The notes below the pieces were generated by a model. That model was not told the DNA's origin. It saw only the letters and a list, made by a program, of their open reading frames with translations, and did not search any database. Both the position numbers and the translations under genes were made by a program. Shown in pieces: positions 17,455 through 25,659 of a DNA stretch of 63,152 bases. Numbering within the stretch: the stretch's first letter is position 1; each line of letters opens with the position of its first letter. Source of the stretch: Firmicutes bacterium CAG:555. Its GTDB lineage: Bacteria > Bacillota > Clostridia > Oscillospirales > Oscillospiraceae. The stretch is taken from NCBI GenBank assembly GCA_000431075.1, contig HF986900.1:116243-179394 (forward strand), in the 5' to 3' direction.

Positions 17455-17995
17455 ATGTTGAGATCTCGATTATGTTAAGCTGCGCCGCTTTATAGTCTGT
17501 TTCCGATGTCACCGTTTCGGTTATTCTTGCGACAGCCGCTTCGCTGAGGCCGTCAGCAGGTGCGGGCACGGCAACTGTTATCTTATCCTCGCTCATATAC
17601 ACGACGCAGTCGGTAAAATCCTTTGCTATGAGCTTATTTTCAAGCTGCGTTTCGCCCATGGAGTAGTTTGCCATGGCCGATATCGATTTCATAGCCGCAT
17701 CGATCGTTTCCTTTGATGCGCCGTCTTTTTTGGACGCTTCCTCAAGCAATTTCATTGCTTCCTCACGGGAGACTTGGCGATTGAGCCTTGCTTCGGCAAA
17801 ATAACCGGAGGAGCTTCCCTTGGTGTTGGCTGCTTCATACGCCTCGTCAGCTGCCTTCATTGCCGCATCCTCGGCCTTGACCATTGCTGAATCCGCCTCG
17901 CCCCATCGGTTGTTATATGACCAGTTCAGATACACTGCCGCACACACAAGCAGCAGCACGGATGCTATCGTAATGTTTCTTTTGATATTCTTCAT
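17453..17995 (-). CDS. spoIIIAH: Stage III sporulation protein AH
   Basis: 180 aa with one N-terminal membrane helix (about residues 8-24, NITIASVLLLVCAAVYLNW), a coiled linker and a YscJ/FliF-like ring domain at the C-terminus. On the mother-cell side it binds SpoIIQ of the forespore to form the feeding-tube channel. The start at 17995 has AGGAGG 5 nt upstream, 9 nt after spoIIIAG. Confidence 0.92.
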   Translation of the reverse strand: MKNIKRNITIASVLLLVCAAVYLNWSYNNRWGEADSAMVKAEDAAMKAADEAYEAANTKGSSSGYFAEARLNRQVSREEAMKLLEEASKKDGASKETIDAAMKSISAMANYSMGETQLENKLIAKDFTDCVVYMSEDKITVAVPAPADGLSEAAVARITETVTSETDYKAAQLNIIEIST

Positions 17996-18004
17996 TTTGC
18001 CCTC

Positions 18005-18337
18005 CTAATTTTGCCTCGTAATTAATACCTGTATCACATCGCAGCTTAAGCCCGTGTAAGCTTCCACGCTTTTTACAACGCTCAGCTTGACCTCGGGATC
18101 GGCTGCGCCGTCGCATACGACCACCGCACCGTGCTCGGATATAAGAACGCTTGCATTTCCGACACCACAGCTGCTTTCCAAAATTGCAGCCAGACGCTGC
18201 TCATCATCGTTTAAGCTCCCGTCGGAGCCGGTTTTTGCGCTGCCGCCCGGGATAAGGAGCAGCACGAGCCCCACTATCAGCACGATGAGCGGATATTTAT
18301 ACTTTGCAAGACCGTCCAATACTTTTTTGTTGTTCAT
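18005..18337 (-). CDS. spoIIIAG: Stage III sporulation protein AG (short form)
   Basis: About 110 aa, against roughly 200-230 in well-studied homologues. One membrane helix (KYPLIVLIVGLVLLLIPGG) is followed by a compact ring-building motif: LAAILESSCGVGNASVLI, GAVVVCDGA, and VKSVEAYTGLSCDVIQVLI. Only SEH separates the two strands where Bacillus has a long beta insertion. The start is ambiguous: 18337 (MNNKKVLDGL) resembles family starts, 18361 adds 8 residues. It overlaps spoIIIAF by 41 nt. Confidence 0.85.
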   Translation of the reverse strand: MNNKKVLDGLAKYKYPLIVLIVGLVLLLIPGGSAKTGSDGSLNDDEQRLAAILESSCGVGNASVLISEHGAVVVCDGAADPEVKLSVVKSVEAYTGLSCDVIQVLITRQN

Positions 18338-18824
18338 TTGTTTTACACCACTTTTGTTCATCTTTGCTTATCCCAAACTTAGCTACGATAAACGCCTCAA
18401 GCTCCGCCCGCTGCACATCCGTGCAGCAGTACCGTATCTCACAGCTTGCGGGGTACCAGAAGCCGTCGGTCGACCACTCGGCGGTGACTGTGACATCTTC
18501 AATATCCGCTCCCATTTCTTTGGCTTTGTCCAATATATATGCCTGACACTTATCTTGTATGTACAATCTATTCAAATTTTCGCTCTCGATTTTCCCGCTG
18601 TTAGCGTACTCCTCTGCCTTGAGCTTATACTCCGTGAGTGTTTTTGAATAGTCGCTCAGATCTATTGTAACTACCGGCGACATGACCGCAATCATCATTG
18701 CGGCAGCACAGGCTATTCCGACGGCTTTTTTGCCGCTACCCTCGGGCGTGAGCGCCATCGCAAGGAAGCAGAACACAGCGGAATACACAAGAGTTTGTAT
18801 GTAATTATGCACAAATTCGCTCAT
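18297..18824 (-). CDS. spoIIIAF: Stage III sporulation protein AF
   Basis: 175 aa with two N-terminal membrane helices (about residues 8-25 and 33-50) and a soluble C-terminal domain, as in SpoIIIAF. The start at 18824 overlaps the spoIIIAE stop (TAATG). Its last residues (KTNEQQKSIGRSCKV) overlap the start of spoIIIAG in another frame and are probably not conserved. Confidence 0.9.
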   Translation of the reverse strand: MSEFVHNYIQTLVYSAVFCFLAMALTPEGSGKKAVGIACAAAMMIAVMSPVVTIDLSDYSKTLTEYKLKAEEYANSGKIESENLNRLYIQDKCQAYILDKAKEMGADIEDVTVTAEWSTDGFWYPASCEIRYCCTDVQRAELEAFIVAKFGISKDEQKWCKTNEQQKSIGRSCKV

Positions 18825-19891
18825 TATCCCACCACCGCCCTCATACACGAAATCAGGGAGATAAACATCATCACTCCGCAGCATCCGACAAGCCCCAGCA
18901 GCATTCCGAAGGCCGTTCCGATGCCCTGCGTCAGGGCTGCGATCTGAGGCAACTTGAGCGTGGAAGTAAATGCTCCGGCAGCCTTAAAGGCAAGGTAATT
19001 CAGGCCTATTACGACCATCGGCGAAATGCACAAAGACAGTACGGCGATCATGCCGAAAGCGCCCAAAGTGTTCTTGACAATTTCCGCTCCAGCGACTACA
19101 CTCGAAGCTGCGTCGGAAATGATCCCGCCTACCACTGGAAACGCCGTTGATATGGTCGTTTTGGCAATTTTCGATGCAAGCTTGTCCCCGCCGGAGGCTA
19201 TGGCGGAGCTTACGCCGATGTAGGCTGTGAAGCCAAGCGACAGCAGCGTCATAAGACTTGTGCTGACCCATTTCAGAAGCTTAGATATTGAACCCAAACT
19301 CGGATTATCGAACGCTGCCGAAGCGATGCTCACGGCAATATAAGCGTAGATAAACGGCACTATTATGTTCTGCGCCAAGGCTATGAATACATCCATGAAC
19401 ATTGCCGACGCCGCATATCTGACCGCCGCCGAGCTTATCTCGCCGCAGGCGGCAGATGCCGTGCACATAGCAGGCAAAAGTATCTTAGAAAAGGCGGATA
19501 TATCGTCTATCGCCTTTGTGCCTTGGTTTATGTATGAGTTAGTGTCGCTCACGCACAGTATCGTTATAGCAGCGCAGCCGCACAGTGCCACGAGCTCCGG
19601 TGTTTTCTCGCCGCCGAACAGTACAAGAATTGAGCACAAAACGGCAACTATGACAACGCTTACCGCTTTTTTAAGAATACCACCTGCGTTGTCCTTGAGC
19701 TTTTGCTTCACGGTGTCGCTAAGGCGATCAAAAAACGCTTGGACATCTCCTGCATCGTCAGGGTCACCGGCAAGTTCTTTTACCTCGTCTGGCAGAGTGT
19801 CCTCGACTTTGCTTGTGTCGAACCCGTCGGCATAGCAGGTGGTCGGCAGGATAAGAAGCATTATAAATGTAATTAGCAAAACTCTTTTCAT
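18824..19891 (-). CDS. spoIIIAE: Stage III sporulation protein AE
   Basis: About 355 aa. A cleavable-looking signal (RVLLITFIMLLILPTTCYA) is followed by several membrane helices, including AVSVVIVAVLCSILVLFGG and the conserved C-terminal ALTQGIGTAFGMLLGLVG. The reading frame is open much further upstream, but the start at 19891 overlaps the spoIIIAD stop as ATGA and has GGAGG 7 nt upstream. It is a membrane part of the SpoIIIA-SpoIIQ channel. Confidence 0.93.
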   Translation of the reverse strand: MKRVLLITFIMLLILPTTCYADGFDTSKVEDTLPDEVKELAGDPDDAGDVQAFFDRLSDTVKQKLKDNAGGILKKAVSVVIVAVLCSILVLFGGEKTPELVALCGCAAITILCVSDTNSYINQGTKAIDDISAFSKILLPAMCTASAACGEISSAAVRYAASAMFMDVFIALAQNIIVPFIYAYIAVSIASAAFDNPSLGSISKLLKWVSTSLMTLLSLGFTAYIGVSSAIASGGDKLASKIAKTTISTAFPVVGGIISDAASSVVAGAEIVKNTLGAFGMIAVLSLCISPMVVIGLNYLAFKAAGAFTSTLKLPQIAALTQGIGTAFGMLLGLVGCCGVMMFISLISCMRAVVG

Positions 19892-20274
19892 GTGAGTCCC
19901 TCCAATGTCTTTAGTAGGGTTTGCAGCAGCGGTATTGCGGCGTAGACCATTGCAGCGCTGCCGAGATACTCGACGGCTGACGATGTGCCGTTTTGCCCTG
20001 CATCCTTGCAAAGATTGCAGACGAGCTTTGCTAGAACGGAAATGCCGACACATTTGATTATAGGGACAAATAACGCATACGGCAGACCTGAGTTTTTGAT
20101 GATGCCGGAAATAAAATCTGCAAGTGAGGATATCATTCCGACGGCAGCCGCACACACGCATACTGCACATATTGTGCTCAACACGAAAGAAAATTCGGGA
20201 TTTTTCGGTTTTATTAACAGACTGCACGCTGCACACAAAAGCACGACTGCAGCGGCCTTTGCAACGATCTCCAT
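19888..20274 (-). CDS. spoIIIAD: Stage III sporulation protein AD
   Basis: 128 aa with about four membrane helices; KAAAVVLLCAACSLLIKPKN is the family N-terminus and GISVLAKLVCNLCKDAGQNG is the most conserved block. The start shares a base with the spoIIIAC stop (TGATG) and the stop overlaps the spoIIIAE start, so all three are translationally coupled. Confidence 0.94.
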   Translation of the reverse strand: MEIVAKAAAVVLLCAACSLLIKPKNPEFSFVLSTICAVCVCAAAVGMISSLADFISGIIKNSGLPYALFVPIIKCVGISVLAKLVCNLCKDAGQNGTSSAVEYLGSAAMVYAAIPLLQTLLKTLEGLT

Positions 20275-20468
20275 CAGAGTTGAAACAGGGTCTTTATGAG
20301 GCCGAACAGCTCACTGATCTTCTGAACTACCACGATGAGTACGACAACAAGTGCGGCTATTGTCGTCATTAATGCCTGTTCATCCCGTCCGGAACGGGTG
20401 AGTAAAATATTTAGCACCGCAACAAGTATGCCGACGGCGGCAATTTTGAATATCAGATCAATCTCCAT
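20274..20468 (-). CDS. spoIIIAC: Stage III sporulation protein AC
   Basis: 64 aa with two membrane helices (IDLIFKIAAVGILVAVLNIL and TIAALVVVLIVVVQKI) joined by the conserved SGRDEQA loop. The size and motif match SpoIIIAC exactly. Confidence 0.95.
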   Translation of the reverse strand: MEIDLIFKIAAVGILVAVLNILLTRSGRDEQALMTTIAALVVVLIVVVQKISELFGLIKTLFQL

Positions 20469-20480
20469 TTTATCTCCTTT

Positions 20481-20990
20481 TCAGACCAGTATTATTGCGG
20501 CAATAAGACCTATTCCCGTTCCCAATCCGATGTACATTTTTTCGTTGTTTTTAAGTCCCTCGTTAAGCTTTTCGTATTCGCTGCTAAGCTCGCTTATGCA
20601 CCTGTCAATGGATGCTGCCTGAAGTTCGGCATCGTATTTGCCTATGCTGCTACCGAGGTCTTTTAGAGCTTGTCTGCTGCTTTTGCTTAGCATTTGCAGC
20701 GTTTTTTCAGCGTTCTCGCACCAAATTTGCGTAAAGCTCTTGCTGCCGAGGCTCGAAAGCTCTGTTTCAAGACTGCTTATAAAACTGTTCATGTACCGGT
20801 AGTCCGGCAGATTTGAGCAAGAAAAAATTTGTTTAATTGGCGTTCTTCTTGTACATATCTCATTGCGCATCAGCTCCAAAAGTGATATGATTTCCCTGAG
20901 CGACTGTGACGAAGCTTTAAGCTCCCGTGCCTTGAAAAATCCCATGACCGAGGCCGCCGCAGTCAACAGCACAGCACCTAAAAGCTTCAT
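20481..20990 (-). CDS. spoIIIAB: Stage III sporulation protein AB
   Basis: 169 aa. An N-terminal helix (LLGAVLLTAAASVMGFFKA), a helical soluble region with LLELMRNEICTRRTPIKQIF, and a C-terminal helix (GLGTGIGLIAAIIL). The topology resembles GspF-type proteins, as known for SpoIIIAB. The start overlaps the spoIIIAA stop as ATGA. Confidence 0.94.
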   Translation of the reverse strand: MKLLGAVLLTAAASVMGFFKARELKASSQSLREIISLLELMRNEICTRRTPIKQIFSCSNLPDYRYMNSFISSLETELSSLGSKSFTQIWCENAEKTLQMLSKSSRQALKDLGSSIGKYDAELQAASIDRCISELSSEYEKLNEGLKNNEKMYIGLGTGIGLIAAIILV

Positions 20991-21871
20991 AGCTTCAGCT
21001 CCTCTATGCGGTAGCTTCTGTTGCCTCCGCTGTTTTCTATAAACAGGCAGTATTTGAATATGCGCATCTGCATAAGTCGGCGATAAAGCTTGCGTGAATA
21101 TAGATCATCAAGGTCTCTTGCGTGAGCTGTTGCAAGCAGCCGCACTCCGCAGCCGGAGGCCTCGAAAACAGACTGCATGTCCTCGCTTGAGCTTATCTCG
21201 TCCATCGCAAGGACATCGGGGTTCATGGCTCTTATGAGCATCATTGCCGCCTTTGCCTTCGGTGCGTTGCTAATAACATCGGTATGCCTGCCGACATCAA
21301 ACTGAGGTGTGCCTCCGCTTACGGCGGCTATCTCGCCCCGTTCATCGGCTACCGAGATACGCTTGCCGCTGTCGGAGATAACTCTTATAAACTCACGCAG
21401 GCAGGTCGTTTTGCCGGAGCCCGGCGGAGATGCGATGAGGATATCCGTCAAACCGTTTTGGTTCATTTGTCTTAACTCGTTTGCGGCGACACCTCGTATT
21501 TCTTTCGGTATTCTGAGCGATAATGAACTTAGGTTCCTGATGCCGCAAACTGCTCCGGAGCGCATTATTGCGTTTCCGCATATGCCGAGACGGATGCCGC
21601 CGTCGACATTTATGTAGCCGTTTGCCATGCTTGTCTCCACGGCGTGCACCGATGCGCCTGTTGCACATTCAAGCACGCTTTCTAGGTCATCTACCGTCAC
21701 GGTATGCCCCTCGGCTATCAGCCTTTCCTCGCCATTTATGAGTACCGTCATAGCCTGTCCCGCCCGCAAGCGGATCTCCTCTATCTTCTCACGCTCGGTC
21801 TCCGGAAGTATCAGTATCTCGCTGTTTAGGGCTATCGGAAGCATCGACGCCGCGCTGTTTAGTTTATTCAT
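20987..21871 (-). CDS. spoIIIAA: Stage III sporulation protein AA (ATPase)
   Basis: 294 aa secretion-type ATPase. Walker A is ASPPGSGKTTCLRE, Walker B is PDVLAMDEIS, and the sensor region ISVADERGEIAAVSGG is conserved. It likely powers the SpoIIIA channel. The start at 21871 (MNKLNSAASML) is preferred over one 42 nt upstream because a GGTGAG site lies just before it and family N-termini begin here. First gene of the operon. Confidence 0.94.
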   Translation of the reverse strand: MNKLNSAASMLPIALNSEILILPETEREKIEEIRLRAGQAMTVLINGEERLIAEGHTVTVDDLESVLECATGASVHAVETSMANGYINVDGGIRLGICGNAIMRSGAVCGIRNLSSLSLRIPKEIRGVAANELRQMNQNGLTDILIASPPGSGKTTCLREFIRVISDSGKRISVADERGEIAAVSGGTPQFDVGRHTDVISNAPKAKAAMMLIRAMNPDVLAMDEISSSEDMQSVFEASGCGVRLLATAHARDLDDLYSRKLYRRLMQMRIFKYCLFIENSGGNRSYRIEELKL

Positions 21872-21896
21872 TTTGCTCACCGTCCTATGTCCTATA

Positions 21897-21924
21897 ATTA
21901 TTATGGTAAGCAAAAAATTATTCC
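21897..21924 (-). promoter_or_regulatory. Possible sigma-E promoter of spoIIIA
   Basis: On the minus strand GGAATAA (21918-21924) lies 12 nt before CATAATAAT (21897-21905), which resembles sigma-E -35 and -10 elements. Sigma-E control is known for spoIIIA in Bacillus; the match here is only approximate. Confidence 0.35.
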
Positions 21925-21951
21925 TTGTTAAAAATTAATTTTCTTGTCACC

Positions 21952-21979
21952 TTTTCACTTGTTAAGTTGTCTATATTAT
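21952..21979 (+). promoter_or_regulatory. Possible promoter of the MBOAT-SGNH-sigma operon
   Basis: TTTTCA (21952-21957), 16-nt spacer, TATTAT (21974-21979). I see no clear AAC...CGTC-type ECF promoter in the leader, so autoregulation by the ECF sigma factor is unproven. Confidence 0.35.
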
Positions 21980-22027
21980 AGATAATTGAGATGTACTTTC
22001 GCTTGAGCATAAGGATATACAAAAGCC

Positions 22028-23422
22028 ATGGTTTTCAGCAGTATTAATTTTCTTCTGATCTTCTTCCCGATCTTCTTCACTTGCTACTATTTAACTCCAA
22101 ATAAATATAAAAACTACACCCTGCTTTTAGGCAGTCTTGCGTTTTACTTTATCGGAACAATCAATGCGCCGTACCACTTTGTTCTGCTCATTGCGTGCAT
22201 GCTGGTCGACTTTGTTGTGGGTCTGGGGATAAGCAGGTCAAAAAAGCATAAAAAGCTGCTGCTTGTTGTCGGCATTGTGTTTCACCTTATCTGCCTGTGT
22301 ACATTTAAATACGCGGGCTTTGTAATCAGTGAACTCAACAGGCTGTCGGAAAGCTTCAACTTCACGGCAAACATTATTCTGCCTATCGGCATTTCGTTCT
22401 ACACCTTCCAAGGCATCTCGTATCTTATCGATGTGTACAGGGGGGATATTGAAGCCGAGGAGAGTCTTTTGTGCTACTGCGTGTATATCTCCATGTTTGA
22501 GCAGCTCATCGCAGGCCCGATAGTAACATACAGGCAAGTACAATATGACCTGCACAAGAGAAATATTTGGTTTGAAGATGCGCTCAAGGGTCTCGGAATT
22601 TTCATCTTCGGTTTGGGCTTAAAGGTCCTGCTTGCGAACCCATTGGGCAAGCTCTGGTCGCAGACGCTTGCAATCGGCTTCGAAAGCGTCTCCACTCCCC
22701 TTGCATGGATGGGCGTTGCGGCTTATTCGTTCCAGCTTTATTTTGATTTCTTCGGCTATTCGCTCATGGCCATCGGCATGGGCAAAATGCTTGGCTTTGA
22801 GCTGCCCATAAACTTTAACCACCCCTATACGAGTCTTACCATGACCGAGTTTTGGAGAAGATGGCACATCACACTCGGCTCATGGTTCAGAGAGTATGTC
22901 TACATTCCCCTCGGTGGCAGCAGAAGGAGCGTCCCGAGAGTTATCCTCAATCTGCTCATTGTTTGGCTGCTAACGGGCATATGGCACGGAGCAGGCTATA
23001 ACTTCATGCTTTGGGGTTTCATGCTCTTCTGCATACTGGTCATCGAAAAGTTCTTTATCGGCAAGTATTTGAATGCACACCCCGTTATAGGTCATATATA
23101 TATGATACTGCTCATTCCGCTAAGCTGGGCAGTGTTCGCCGTGACCGATTTCTCGCAGCTTGGCGTGCTGTTCACCCGTCTGTTCCCGTTCTTTGGACAG
23201 GGTGTTTGGTCGGTGTTCAGATATGACTACCTCAAGTACCTAGGCCAGTACTATCCTTTTCTTATAATTGCAGTTTTGTTCTCAACAAAGCTTCCGTATA
23301 AGCTTCTTAAAAAGGTTAAGAGCAAAGTGATTATCGGCATTTTCCTTCTTGCCATTCTGCTCGGCAGCATTTACTGTATGTACCGTGGGCTTGACGACCC
23401 ATTCCTATATTTCAGATTCTGA
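22028..23422 (+). CDS. MBOAT family membrane O-acyltransferase (AlgI/PatA/DltB-like)
   Basis: 464 aa, about ten or more membrane helices. Signature segments: ILPIGISFYTFQGISYLID, FEQLIAGPIV, FWRRWHITLGSWFREY with His280, and LLTGIWHGAGYNF with the catalytic His320. Such proteins move an acetyl group from the cytoplasm to an exported glycan. The first gene of a plus-strand operon: an SGNH protein starts 10 nt later, then an ECF sigma factor and RsiV-like anti-sigma. The pair resembles PatA/PatB peptidoglycan O-acetylation. Other acceptors (teichoic acid, exopolysaccharide) remain possible. Confidence 0.9.
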   Translation: MVFSSINFLLIFFPIFFTCYYLTPNKYKNYTLLLGSLAFYFIGTINAPYHFVLLIACMLVDFVVGLGISRSKKHKKLLLVVGIVFHLICLCTFKYAGFVISELNRLSESFNFTANIILPIGISFYTFQGISYLIDVYRGDIEAEESLLCYCVYISMFEQLIAGPIVTYRQVQYDLHKRNIWFEDALKGLGIFIFGLGLKVLLANPLGKLWSQTLAIGFESVSTPLAWMGVAAYSFQLYFDFFGYSLMAIGMGKMLGFELPINFNHPYTSLTMTEFWRRWHITLGSWFREYVYIPLGGSRRSVPRVILNLLIVWLLTGIWHGAGYNFMLWGFMLFCILVIEKFFIGKYLNAHPVIGHIYMILLIPLSWAVFAVTDFSQLGVLFTRLFPFFGQGVWSVFRYDYLKYLGQYYPFLIIAVLFSTKLPYKLLKKVKSKVIIGIFLLAILLGSIYCMYRGLDDPFLYFRF

Positions 23423-23432
23423 GGATGTAACC

Positions 23433-24233
23433 ATGAAAAAATCCAATATAATAACTCTTGCAATTTTGATTATCGTGACCGCAGCCGTACTTATTTTTGC
23501 ATCCTGCTCCCACCATGACGAGCCCGATGTTGCTCCCACCCCCGAGCCGACATCGACGCCGGTGCAGACCGTCGAGCCTACGGCAACTCCAAAGCCAACG
23601 AAGCCGGTCGAAACTAAGCCAGCTGAGACGAAAACTCCTAAGCCCAGTAAAGCTCCCTCTCCCGTCAGCATGAACGACACGCTCTTTATCGGAGATTCAA
23701 GAACTGTGGGCATCAGAGAATACTCCGGACTTAAAAGTGCAGACTTCTTCTGCAGCGTTGGCATGAATGTATTCGATGTCACCGGTGAGTCTCTTTCGGT
23801 AGACGGAGTCGGAAATGTCACCCTTTCGCAGCTTCTGTCTAAGAAGCAGTACAGCAAGATTTACATCATGCTCGGCATCAACGAGGTAGGCTATCCCCAT
23901 AGCTCTGTAGTTGATAAGTACAGCAAGGTGCTCGATCTTATAAAAGAAAAGCAGCCGAGTGCGAGCATTATCATCGAGGCTAATCTGCATGTTTCAAAAT
24001 CCCGTTCGGACAGCGACAAGGTCGTAAACAACGCAGCGATCAATGATCTTAACACGAAGCTTTCCGCCTTGGCAGACGGCAGCAAGGTTTTCTACATTGA
24101 CGCCAACACCATCTTTGACGATGCCAGCGGCTCTCTTTCCTCGGATATGACATCTGACGGCACGCACCTTTACGCTAAGTACTACCCCACTTGGGTCGAG
24201 TGGATCAGCACAGAGACAGCAAAGTATATATAA
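23433..24233 (+). CDS. SGNH/GDSL hydrolase-fold exported acyl-transfer protein
   Basis: 266 aa. An N-terminal membrane helix (IITLAILIIVTAAVLIFASC), possibly a lipoprotein signal with Cys near residue 24 though the lipobox is imperfect, is followed by a Thr/Pro-rich spacer of about 50 residues. The catalytic domain has FIGDSRTVGI (Ser), LGINEVG (Asn) and SDGTHL (Asp/His). The start at 23433 has GAGG 8 nt upstream. Coupled to the MBOAT gene, it is the best candidate for the extracellular step of glycan O-acetylation, as PatB or the OatA SGNH domain; an esterase is the alternative. Confidence 0.88.
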   Translation: MKKSNIITLAILIIVTAAVLIFASCSHHDEPDVAPTPEPTSTPVQTVEPTATPKPTKPVETKPAETKTPKPSKAPSPVSMNDTLFIGDSRTVGIREYSGLKSADFFCSVGMNVFDVTGESLSVDGVGNVTLSQLLSKKQYSKIYIMLGINEVGYPHSSVVDKYSKVLDLIKEKQPSASIIIEANLHVSKSRSDSDKVVNNAAINDLNTKLSALADGSKVFYIDANTIFDDASGSLSSDMTSDGTHLYAKYYPTWVEWISTETAKYI

Positions 24234-24255
24234 GATATAAATAGGAGGTGCGGCA

Positions 24256-24750
24256 TTGATCGATAAGGATTCATTTTGCCGGCTGATAAAGCAAAATGAA
24301 AAAGCTATGTATTCTGTCGCATTCTCCATTTTATCGAACGAAAGCGATGCAGCCGATGCTATCAGTGAGTCAATTTACCGAGCGTACATAAATTTGGATA
24401 CGCTCAATAACATATACTCATTCAAACCATGGCTGCTGCGGATAGTCCGCAATTGCGCCGTGGAACTTGTCCGCAGCAATAAAAAGCTGCTTTCCATCGA
24501 TGATTTTGAGATCGAGGAAAGCAGCTCCGAAAACGAGATCGTGACTGCGCTCACACTTAGAAAGGCAGTCGACCAATTGAAACAGCCATATAGAGAGGTC
24601 GTTGTTTTATTCTATTTTGAGGACCTGACAATAGCTCAAATTTCAAACATCACCGGTACATCGGTCGCGACCGCAAAGCAGCAACTTTCCCGTGCGAGAA
24701 AAATGCTGCGAGGAATGTTAATGGAGACTTTCTCAAATGAACAATTTTGA
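24256..24750 (+). CDS. ECF RNA polymerase sigma factor (SigV-like)
   Basis: 164 aa. Region 2 is seen in AMYSVAFSILSNESDAADA and FKPWLLRIVRNCAVELVR, and region 4 in LKQPYREVVVLFYFEDLT plus the helix-turn-helix IAQISNITGTSVATAKQQLS. The start is TTG with GGAGG 7 nt upstream. It lies 22 nt after the SGNH gene and overlaps the next gene by 14 nt; that gene encodes an RsiV-type anti-sigma factor, which supports assignment to the SigV group. Confidence 0.9.
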   Translation: MIDKDSFCRLIKQNEKAMYSVAFSILSNESDAADAISESIYRAYINLDTLNNIYSFKPWLLRIVRNCAVELVRSNKKLLSIDDFEIEESSSENEIVTALTLRKAVDQLKQPYREVVVLFYFEDLTIAQISNITGTSVATAKQQLSRARKMLRGMLMETFSNEQF

Positions 24751-25615
24751 CTCCCACTTAAAAAGATGCGCAAAGGAAGATGATTATACAGTACCCGAAA
24801 GCGTGAGCAAACAAATTGACGACACGCTCGCTTCCCTGCCCGATAATTCGAATTGCAGGCGCAGAAGGGTCGTTAAGCAAATTCTGAGTGTAGCGGCGTG
24901 TCTGCTGCTGGTATTTCTCGTTGTGCTTCCCAATTGCAGCCCGGCATATGCGCAGGCATTGGAGAATATCCCTGTCATTAGCAGCATAATCGAGGTAGTA
25001 ACCATCAGAAACTACACTTATTCAGACGATAACTACACACTTGATATTGATGTGCCGCATGTCACAGGTCAAAACGGAGATGCCGAGAGCTATATAAACA
25101 AGGATATCGACGAGATGACGAAGCTTATTTCCGATTGTTTTTACAAGGATATTGAATTAACCGAGGGCAAGGGTCACGGAACGGTGCATGTCGACTATGA
25201 GGTGGTCACGAACACCGACAAATGGTTTACTCTGAAGCTGCGTGTTTATGAAGTGTACGGAAGCGGCAACACCTACTACAAGTACTATCACATCGACAAA
25301 AACAAGGGCTGTATCGTTGAGCTGAGCGATCTTGCGGTTGACGACAGCTTTTACAGCAAGCTCAAGGCTGAGGTGCAGCGCCAGATGAAGGTTGAAATGA
25401 ACGAAGACAAAGATATACAATACTGGCTCGAAGATGACCCGTTCGGCGTGTATTACCTTGAACCGGGTGAAAACGGCAATTTCTATTGGAACGATGACGG
25501 CGACCTTGTTATCGTCTTTAACAAATACGACGCCGCACCCGGATTCATGGGGACGCCTGAGTTTACGGTCAAAAAGAGCGTTTTGGGCAACTCACTTGTC
25601 CCTGAATACAGATAA
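24737..25615 (+). CDS. RsiV-like anti-sigma factor (DUF3298)
   Basis: 292 aa. A cytoplasmic N-terminus (1-45), one membrane helix (about 46-64), a signal-peptidase-like site SPAYA-QA near residue 72, then an extracellular region with the RsiV/DUF3298 pattern: YEVVTNTDKWFTLKLRVYEV, GCIVELSDLAVDDSFY, and GDLVIVFNKYDAAPG. In Bacillus, RsiV binds lysozyme and is then cleaved by signal peptidase, freeing SigV. That mechanism is known for the family; lysozyme sensing here is inference. The gene overlaps the sigma factor and ends the operon. Confidence 0.87.
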   Translation: MNNFDSHLKRCAKEDDYTVPESVSKQIDDTLASLPDNSNCRRRRVVKQILSVAACLLLVFLVVLPNCSPAYAQALENIPVISSIIEVVTIRNYTYSDDNYTLDIDVPHVTGQNGDAESYINKDIDEMTKLISDCFYKDIELTEGKGHGTVHVDYEVVTNTDKWFTLKLRVYEVYGSGNTYYKYYHIDKNKGCIVELSDLAVDDSFYSKLKAEVQRQMKVEMNEDKDIQYWLEDDPFGVYYLEPGENGNFYWNDDGDLVIVFNKYDAAPGFMGTPEFTVKKSVLGNSLVPEYR

Positions 25616-25616
25616 A

Positions 25617-25649
25617 AATAATCCCTCCGGCCGAGCCGGAGGGATTATT
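25617..25649. terminator. Bidirectional terminator between rsiV-like gene and yebC
   Basis: A perfect 15-bp stem (AATAATCCCTCCGGC with GCCGGAGGGATTATT) and a 3-nt loop between two convergent genes. The T-run is better on the minus strand (ATTATTTTTATC), so it mainly serves yebC. Confidence 0.88.
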
Positions 25650-25659
25650 GCATATTCAA

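Noticed and set aside
19892..20236. Long N-terminal extension of SpoIIIAE
   Set aside because: The extension is spoIIIAD read in another frame; the start at 19891 has a strong ribosome site, a signal sequence and an ATGA overlap.
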